From Diphasiastrum complanatum (taxonomy: Eukaryota > Streptophyta > Lycopodiopsida > Lycopodiales > Lycopodiaceae), in NCBI GenBank assembly GCA_029204225.1, contig MU835669.1, positions 1-37,336 of the forward strand: a DNA stretch of 37,336 bases, in the 5' to 3' direction. Under the pieces are notes generated by a model that searched no databases, was not told where the DNA came from, and saw only the letters and a list, made by a program, of their open reading frames with translations. Each line of letters starts with the position of its first letter. The first letter of the stretch is position 1. Of this stretch, positions 31,126 to 37,336 are shown piece by piece. Position numbers and translations under genes: made by a program.

Positions 31126-31790
31126 TGGCCAACCTTTGTACGTTCAAATTCGATGCAGATGATAATATTGAAAGGTATAAGGCTCGAATAATAGCCAAAG
31201 GCTATGCACAAACTAAAGGAGTGGACTTTGACAAAACATTTGCCCTAGTAGCCAGAATCGGATCAATCAGAATTATCCTCGCCTGGCCATCTGCTAATGA
31301 CATGCAAATCTACCAACTAGATGTCAACACAAGGTTTTTGAATGGAGAGCTAAATGAAGATGTCTATATGAAGTAGCTAGATGAGTTCTAAGAGGACCGT
31401 GGAAAGGTTTGCGAGCTCAATAAGGCTCTATATGGCTTAAAACAATCGTCTAGGGTCTCGTATGAGATAATCAAAATTTATCTTCATGAAAAGGGATTCA
31501 AGAAATGCAGAACTAACCAGAGCATATTCGTTAAGAGGTCTGAATCTGAAATCACTATCATAGCCCTTTATGTGGATGACATTATTTTCATTGGGAACAA
31601 CATCCCCGAATTAGACTCTTACAAGGCAGAATTGAAAGCAGTCTTTGAGATCAAAGATATGGGAGAATTACATTATTGTCTGAACATCCAAGTGGAGAGA
31701 GACAGGCAATGAAATCAATTCATCTCAAGCAAGAAAGGTACATAATAAATGTACTCAAGAGATTTGGAATGGAGAATTGTAACCCTATTG
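31126..31790 (+). pseudogene. Copia H reverse transcriptase
   Basis: Plus-strand readings: FKFDADDNIERYKARIIAKG, NDMQIYQLDVNTRFLNGELN, a stop at 31374-31376, NKALYGLKQSSRV, LYVDDIIFIGNN (catalytic Y-V-D-D intact) and AVFEIKDMGELHYCLNIQVE, followed by TGA. Integrase, protease and gag of this element are absent; the sequence joins directly to the gypsy gag. Preservation of the active site probably reflects recent insertion rather than function. Confidence 0.88.
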
Positions 31791-32500
31791 GAACTCCATA
31801 GGAACAGGGATTAATACTGAGCAAACAGATGTCGCCACAAACCAATAATGATAGAGCAAAAATGAGCATGTACCCCTACAGAAGTCTAGTAGGGTCACTC
31901 ATGTATGCCATGGTTTGCACCACAGCCACTGGAGTGTTGAGCAGATATCTTGAAAACCCAGGACTTGATCACTGGCATGTTGCAAACTATTGGACTTGGA
32001 TTGGAAAACCATCACCCATTCAAAGGAATAACAGGGTTTCTGGATCCTGACTGGGCAGGCGACACAGATGACAAAATCTACGTGTGGATTTGTTTTTATG
32101 ATAAGCAATGGAGCTGTGAGTTGGGCAAGCACTAAAATCCGTGGCCCTATCTTCAACTGAAGCAGAATTAATGGGCATATGTCATGGGGCACGAGAGTAC
32201 ATATGGGTTAATAGCTTCTGCCATGAGATAGGGATTCCAACTAAAGACACGAAGATCTTCAATGACAATCAGAGCAGCATTTTCATCTGCAGAAATGGGG
32301 GACTGCACAAGAGAAGCAAACACATCGAAATTTAGCACCATTTTGACAAAGACTTAGTGCAAAATGGGAAAATGGTCCTAGAATACTGTCCCACAAAAGA
32401 GATGACTACGAATATAATGACCAAATCATTAGTTAAGGATAGATTTGTGTACTTGAGAAATGCAATGGGAATGAAATGTGTTACCAACGGGGATGGTTAG
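31791..32500 (+). pseudogene. Copia H RNase H
   Basis: Frames with YRSLVGSLMYAMVCT, VLSRYLENPGLDHWHVA, GFLDPDWAGDTDDKIY, then ALSSTEAELMGICHGAREYI, FNDNQSSIFICRN and LHKRSKHIEI. Past a stop the reading goes on to TNIMTKSLVKDRFVYLRNAM, the common copia pol C-terminus. Small deletions and stops disable it. Confidence 0.87.
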
Positions 32501-32558
32501 CATTGAGATGGGGATTGTTGATGTCCGGTTCACATGACATCAACTGTCAATGCTAACC
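32495..32558 (+). repeat. Stem-loop spanning polypurine tract and LTR start
   Basis: Two nested perfect inverted repeats: GGTTAGCATTGA (32495-32506) with TCAATGCTAACC (32547-32558), and GTTGATGTC (32517-32525) with GACATCAAC (32536-32544), loop of 10 nt. The only large bulge, GATGGGGATT (32507-32516), is the polypurine tract of copia H, and the LTR's TG falls at 32516-32517. Confidence 0.8.
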
Positions 32559-32862
32559 ATAGTAGGTGTAAGTACGTGGTAGTATAAGATGATCTTGGCA
32601 TGATCAATGCCATGTCACATAGATGAATACACGTAGGTCATCATATTGCACATTAGGAAATCTTGGCATGCAATCGACATGCAAATATATGTACGCATAT
32701 TGTAATGTGAATTTCACGCTTTTTGAGTTTTTGGCAATTCGTTCGTGTCATTGCAGATTGTTGTTTGCTTTATGGTGATTAATCGATTATCTTTAGTATT
32801 CTAGTATTGTAGTGACTGTAATCATCCCTGCGCTTATTCTCTACAATTCCTTCCTATTTCAG
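32516..32862 (+). mobile_element. Copia H 3' LTR
   Basis: Starts TGTTGATGTCC after the polypurine-like GAGATGGGGAT. A length of about 350 bp is estimated from a CA near 32862 (CCTATTTCA); no second LTR is available, so the end is a guess. Confidence 0.5.
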
Positions 32863-34080
32863 TGGTTCAGGCTTAAAGAAAGTCAGCTCGGATATCACTG
32901 TTAGGAAAAGCAACCAGCAAACTGAACTTCAGTGCCACACACAAAGCCAATTCAGTCTTTACAAGAAAACCTATATGGCAATAAGAATAAAAGCATTGTG
33001 TAGAGGATGGTAAAAATATCATTGTGGCTATCTACAAACTTGCTGAATCAATGCTTGGTAATTCAATGCTTTATGTACTATCTCCTATTGCTCATTTCAT
33101 TTCAATAGTTTCTTCTTCCTCTGTTAGGTTTCCTGTAATACATAGTTGAATGATACAAGACAGACTGACTCAACAATATTTGAGATACGTGTTTGAAAGC
33201 AATACGACACAATGAACTTCGAATTACGTTCTCTGAGGCAAGAAAACACATTTACAAATACTAATCTTCGTACAGTCTGAAACAAAATTTTACCACGTCA
33301 GAGAAAATGCAGAACAGTTCAAGAAAAAAATCTACTTTTTCTCAGCACCGCTAAATCCATTGTGACGTCAGCTTTACTCCGGAAAACGACATGTGAACTT
33401 GAATATACCAAACTATTATGAAATACTGGACGCTGGGAGGCATGAATAGATCGAATAGATCTGTACGATCATGTTCAAATCAAATAGATCTGTTGAATAG
33501 AATGAATAAAATTGAATATTATTCGTATGATGGTGATCCTTTGGGCCGGGTACCAAGCATCAAGATCCGGGTACCAAGCATCAAGAACTCCCTCGCCTAC
33601 CAGTGACGTTAAACTTCCAGATCCACTATGTGCAAAACAATATACGAAACCATCTCGCCTGTGACTTGACAGAAACTGATAAACGGCGTAATAGATGAAT
33701 GAATCACCAAATAGGAAAATCAGACACATAAGACGCAGAGGGCTTCATCTCCAAGACTCACCCGAATAAATCCACGAAAACTAGCTTAACAATTCTGCTG
33801 TGAAGTTATCCTGTACACGAAGAATGACATGCACATACCAAATAGATGAATCAATCTTGAAAATGAGTGCAGAGATCAACTAACTTGGATTTTATAATTT
33901 TGCTCTCACTCCCTGAGATACGTTCAAAATGAAAAGCTAGCAACTAACCTGCTTTGCATTCCGCCACATAGCTAAGCGTCGCTCTTATCAAACACAACGT
34001 TTCTCTTCAAACCTCGGACCAGCTACCAGACTTTGTTGATGTTTCCAAATGATCCAGCTGCAAATATTCGAATGAACTAA
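32863..34080. other. Low-copy-looking DNA, no gene seen
   Basis: No protein motif on either strand. At 32884-32904 the minus strand reads CCTAACAGTGATATCCGAGC, a poor match to an LTR end plus copia primer site. At 33546-33587 a 21-bp unit (CCGGGTACCAAGCATCAAGA plus one base) is repeated twice in tandem. The stretch lies downstream of the microRNA hairpin in its direction of transcription, so part may belong to the primary transcript. Confidence 0.35.
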
Positions 34081-34200
34081 CAGTCATGGAAGCTCTATTG
34101 ATGACAGAGGAATAGAGAGCACGCGCTCCAACATGCGTCAGCCAGCATGCGGGTGCATGTGCTCTCTATCTTCTGTCAAAAGCCAAGCCACCATGGCTGC
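34080..34200 (-). ncRNA. MIR156: MIR156/157 microRNA precursor
   Basis: On the minus strand, positions 34179-34159 read T followed by TGACAGAAGATAGAGAGCAC. This is identical to the miR157 form of the miR156 family that I recall from seed plants. The opposite arm at 34120-34100 (GCTCTCTATTCCTCTGTCAT plus C) is a normal miR156 star, pairing with one A-C mismatch and one bulged base. The stem extends inward (GAGCAC with GTGCTC) and outward (ATGG near 34194 with CCAT near 34087). The loop region is about 38 nt. The mature sequence is on the 5' arm, as in known MIR156 genes. miR156/157 guides cleavage and repression of SPL/SBP-box mRNAs and holds plants in the juvenile phase. Retention of the hairpin, not only the 21-nt site, separates it from an SPL target site. 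The exact ends of the precursor and primary transcript are unknown. Confidence 0.93.
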
Positions 34201-35940
34201 AAACCATTCTGTATACAAAAGGACAAATAAATACAAAGATTCACCGAGTACCTTCTGCGTGAAATAAGGCAAGGACTAGTGTACATAAACAAGAAAAATC
34301 TAATCTAATACTCCATTTTTCCATTTGTTGAACCAGCACCGAGAATGTCAATAAAAGACGAGCATTTCTAGTGGAAGCATCGAGAATCTGTACATAAGAT
34401 GGATGCCATGGATTACAAAAAAAGCATAGAATAACAGCTGCAATTGACTAGAAACGTACGGAAGTTATTGTTTGATTTCGGCAGCCCTAAGGTTCGTAAT
34501 CTAGATGTCTTAAGATTGAGCCAGCCGCACGCCACATATGATGCCAATACATGGACACAGTCATGTTCTCTCGTCCTCTTGAAGTTCGAACTAAATTATC
34601 CACCGGGACGGGAGTGCTGAAAGCAAGAGCTTGTGCTGCTACTTCCTTGCAAGTAGCACCACGACATTTTTCCTGAGAGATGAGCCAAGCTAACCCTAGC
34701 ACCAATGCAGGAAATGAAAAGTTCTAGAGATGTAGCTGTTCATCACACCGCCCAAAGCCTACAACGAAAAGGGCGCAATGAATGATTAACGGCCACGCTC
34801 GACAACAGTAGAGTACAGAATCAAATATCAGTAAAAAAAATCCAGTAAATGAAAGGTAAGCAAGCAAGAAAAAGCAGCTCAAGCGGTCGTGATCAAAGCA
34901 AAAAATAAACACAAAGCCGTACATATTTCAAAAGTAGAGATGTAGCGAAGGAAGTAAAGGGACCAGCCTCACCAATTTGGCAGTACAGCTTTTGGAGCGC
35001 GTAAGTGGCACGACTGGCTACTCGGCGCCAGCCCAATGAAAGAGACTGAGGAATCAAATGGAATCATTGCGCGAATTTATTGCCATCGCTGGACGGAAGT
35101 ACGAAAGCTTCCAACCCTTTTCCATTCAAAATTAACAACAAAATATTTGGTAGGAAATTACAATGTCGGTTGCAACTTGCAAGTCACTCAGAAGATCAAA
35201 CAGTTCCAACGGCGCTTGGACATCCAGGCTCTCTACATCAATGACGGGCCAGGGCGCATCGACTTCTAAATCCACAAAGCGATTTTTATAAAAAAGGTCA
35301 AAATGGTGCTTGCAATGAATACGCTCATAGGCATTTCTTTTAAAACTTTGTAAGTGGCAGCCTGAGCCCTCAAGGAGCACATCTCACAAAAAAGTTAGTC
35401 TCACGTGGCTCTTAAAAGAGTGGCACCTAACCTGACGTATTTTTTTAAGATGGGTATTGTGGTTTTGAAAGATGATTGCTTCTAGAACCTACAACTCAAA
35501 ATTTTTTGTTTTTTACAAACCGTCAAAGCACTATATTGTTTTCACAAATGTACAAGTACAAAACTTAACCGCAACTTAGGGTTGGGTTTGCATGTCCTTA
35601 TCAAGGATATAGTGTCCAAAACCAAGAAAAAAGAATGGACTATCCGCACACCACACAAGGAGGCAGTCCCGGTGCGTTAAACAAGTTTCAGAAAAGGAAA
35701 GGCAAATTGCAAACAACTAGCACCCGAGATAGGCATTAAAAAACTAACTGGTTCTGAATCATCCATATCCTCCACAAAATTGAGAGTCTACACGCATGCC
35801 AAAAACTGAGAGAAGATGACTTTCTCAGCTACAAGTCCCAGAGCAAACAACAAGTGGTAGGGGGGTTTCTCGATGGCTGAACAAGCGTAAGAATCAGTCC
35901 AAAGATTACAACAACAGTACAAGAAAGTGGTTTCCTCCTC
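34201..35940. other. Region upstream of the microRNA; no gene recognised
   Basis: Short open stretches on both strands (34487-34705 minus, 35036-35269 plus, 35132-35380 minus) lack recognisable motifs. On the minus strand this is the upstream side of the miR156/157 hairpin and should hold its promoter and the 5' part of its primary transcript. A minus-strand TATAAAAAT near 35283-35291 is one possible core promoter element, without further support. Confidence 0.35.
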
Positions 35941-35943
35941 CAA

Positions 35944-36171
35944 TTGAAAATTGGGCAAAAAAGGTTTGGCAAAAAATGCCACTTTGCCAACAAGGGCAAA
36001 GATTTGGATCCGATGTGGTACACCAAGTATTTGAGCTTACCCACGGAGATGGAACTAGCTATGGTGAAACATTTGTGCCAGAGGGAGTGGGGGAGAGTCA
36101 TCAACGGACCATGGTGTATTGAAGCAGTCCGAGAGAAGAGGAGGGTATTGACGATGTTGAGTGGCTTGGTA
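35944..36171 (+). other. Unrecognised open frame
   Basis: 79 codons on plus (to 36183). The translation has protein-like composition (PMWYTKYLSLPTEMELAMVK, REWGRVINGPWCIEAV) with a Cys/His-containing start (KKCHFANKGKD). The opposite strand is also open for 91 codons (35829-36104). On the minus strand this lies directly inside an LTR end, where an element's leader would be expected. I recognise neither reading. Confidence 0.25.
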
Positions 36172-37080
36172 TGTCGGAAATAGGTGAGATAATTGAATGT
36201 GAAAACCTCCTACTTCTAGTGCATGACTACGCCTATAAAAAATTGAACAAAGCAGTAGTGATGGTAATCACGTCCAATCTTTAGCAACTAACTTACACTA
36301 GATACTAAGTGATTACGTAGCCAAACATAAAGTATTGAATTCTCAGACAATTTCTATCAGTTACAAAAGCAATACAGAGATGCATGCATTCTGACACAAA
36401 CTGAACACAATAAGGAAATAGTATTGATTCAGAAAAACAAGATCAGATGCTAATGAGCGCAAGACAATAGTGGATAGAAACCGCGCACTCTAAAGTTGTC
36501 TCTGAGTAACTGAGAATAAGTCTGATAATAACCAGCTCTACTGATAAGCAGTAGCACAATAGCAACTCTAAAATAAATCTCTAAAAGACTGAGCTAGAAT
36601 CCTCAAGAGAGTTCAAGCTTGAAAGCTTGATAGAGAGCTAACTACAATACTTTCTGATTGTGAACAATCTTCTTGATGAGAGCGCAGGAAGCTTCATGTA
36701 ATAACACTCAACTCCTTCACAATTCACAATGTTGATTCGTTACTTGAAAAGAGATGTATGAACAGCTGATTTATACTAAGTAATTAGATCATCAAATGTG
36801 ATTGCCAGTTGGCTGGTGTCCGTTGGCATTCATCCAATTCCTTCTCAGAAATTGATTGTTGATAAGCAGTGAAAATTGGCGGTAAACAGTCTGTCTGCAT
36901 AAATGAACTTAAACTGTTACTCTACAGAAATGAACTAAAACTGCCACAGGTGATAGTATCACAAAAAGCAGTGTCCGCTTTTCGCAAAAAAAGCAACATT
37001 GTCCTAAAATCTCATTTCCTTCATAATTAAGGTAGGTCCACAATTTGTCGGAGTCATTTCCTTAACATTTGAGGCACTTT
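36172..37080 (-). mobile_element. LTR of the copia F family, minus orientation
   Basis: Read on the minus strand, 36780 down to 36172 follows the R-U5 of copia F's LTR (27235-27763). It has TTAGTATAAAT with GTTCATA, then CTCTCTTGAGGATTCTAGCTCA-like sequence, GTTTGGCTACGTAATCACTT and ATAGGCGTAGTCATGCACT, ending CCGACA at 36172-36177. The minus-strand TATA box is near 36770. The U3 side is much diverged and its outer end is uncertain. The bases after the LTR end (TACCAAGCC) only loosely resemble a copia primer site. Confidence 0.65.
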
Positions 37081-37336
37081 GGAAAATGGCAAAAAAATGC
37101 GACTCTAAAGTTTTACTCACAAATCTTGACATGCGAAAAAAGCAAAAAAGACAACACTACATTTTTACATGTAATTCCTAACTGACAACAGTGTCGCTAA
37201 AATGCGATGCGAACATTGTAATTTTACTCGTAATTCTTGATAGGCGACACTGTCTGGATTGTAGAGAGAGAAAATACAACACAGTTGTCAACTCCGTGTA
37301 TTTATGTAGACTACCGTGTAAAAACAATTGTAATTC
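37081..37336. other. Window end, unassigned
   Basis: AT-rich; short related words recur (GACAACACTACATTTTTACATGTAATTC near 37150, GCGAACATTGTAATTTTACTCGTAATTC near 37210), suggesting weak internal duplication of about 60 bp. It may still belong to the LTR U3. Confidence 0.25.

Noticed and set aside
32884-32904. Minus-strand LTR end and copia primer site
   Set aside because: The minus strand reads TGATATCCGAGC against TGGTATCAGAGC, with several changes, and no LTR start or element body could be placed.
34159-34179. miR156 target site of an SPL gene on the plus strand
   Set aside because: The pairing star arm at 34100-34120 and the flanking stem fit a precursor, and no SBP domain is encoded nearby.
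1-37336. CRISPR array, rRNA or tRNA genes
   Set aside because: No regular spacer-repeat pattern, rRNA core sequence or tRNA cloverleaf was noticed on either strand; the only tRNA-like strings are retroelement primer sites.

Overview
This window looks like nuclear DNA of a land plant, in a gene-poor region full of nested and decayed retrotransposons. Three things point to a plant: Ty1/copia and Ty3/gypsy remains with plant-type tRNA primer sites, a degenerate array of the plant telomere unit (CCCTAAA/TTTAGGG), and a hairpin carrying a perfect miR156/157-type mature sequence. I cannot name the species. No intact protein-coding gene could be shown; nearly everything coding here carries stops or frameshifts.

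Layout. 1-2.6 kb: unrecognised short open stretches. 3.1-4.7 kb, minus strand: a broken gene whose 5' part encodes a histone H3-like fold and whose 3' part, with two well-placed introns, encodes a ULP1-type (C48) SUMO protease. Upstream (4.7-5.5 kb) is a promoter-like block with seven CACGTG boxes, outward-facing TATA boxes on both strands, and leader sequences that form an inverted repeat. 5.5-7.2 kb: nothing recognised. 7.3-8.45 kb: a gypsy gag fragment on the plus strand with its leader. 8.45-8.7 kb: a possible copia LTR end and primer site. 9.3-12.45 kb: copia remnant A, minus strand. 12.7-12.95 kb: an unrecognised acidic reading frame. 13.1-16.24 kb: two fragments of one copia family (B minus, C plus) head to head. 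16.24-17.6 kb: unrecognised degenerate reading frames, one coiled coil. 17.7-19.33 kb: gypsy gag, leader and tRNA-Asp primer site on the minus strand, followed outward by an LTR that runs into the telomere-like array (19.8-21.5 kb). 21.9-24.22 kb: copia remnant D. 24.24-26.65 kb: copia remnant E with its 3' LTR. 27.08-29.83 kb: copia remnant F with 5' LTR and primer site. 30.6-31.12 kb: a second type of gypsy gag, joined to copia remnant H (31.12-32.5 kb) and its 3' LTR. 32.9-36.1 kb: low-copy-looking DNA with the MIR156/157 hairpin at about 34.08-34.2 kb on the minus strand. 36.17-about 37.1 kb: an LTR of the same family as F, in the opposite orientation.

The conserved functional element is the miR156/157 locus, whose known role in land plants is silencing SPL/SBP-box transcription factors to set developmental phase. 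The most unusual item is the in-frame pairing of an H3-like domain with a SUMO protease. The telomere-like array next to, or inside, a gypsy LTR is the most unusual repeat. All family names rest on reading motifs by eye; no database search was run.
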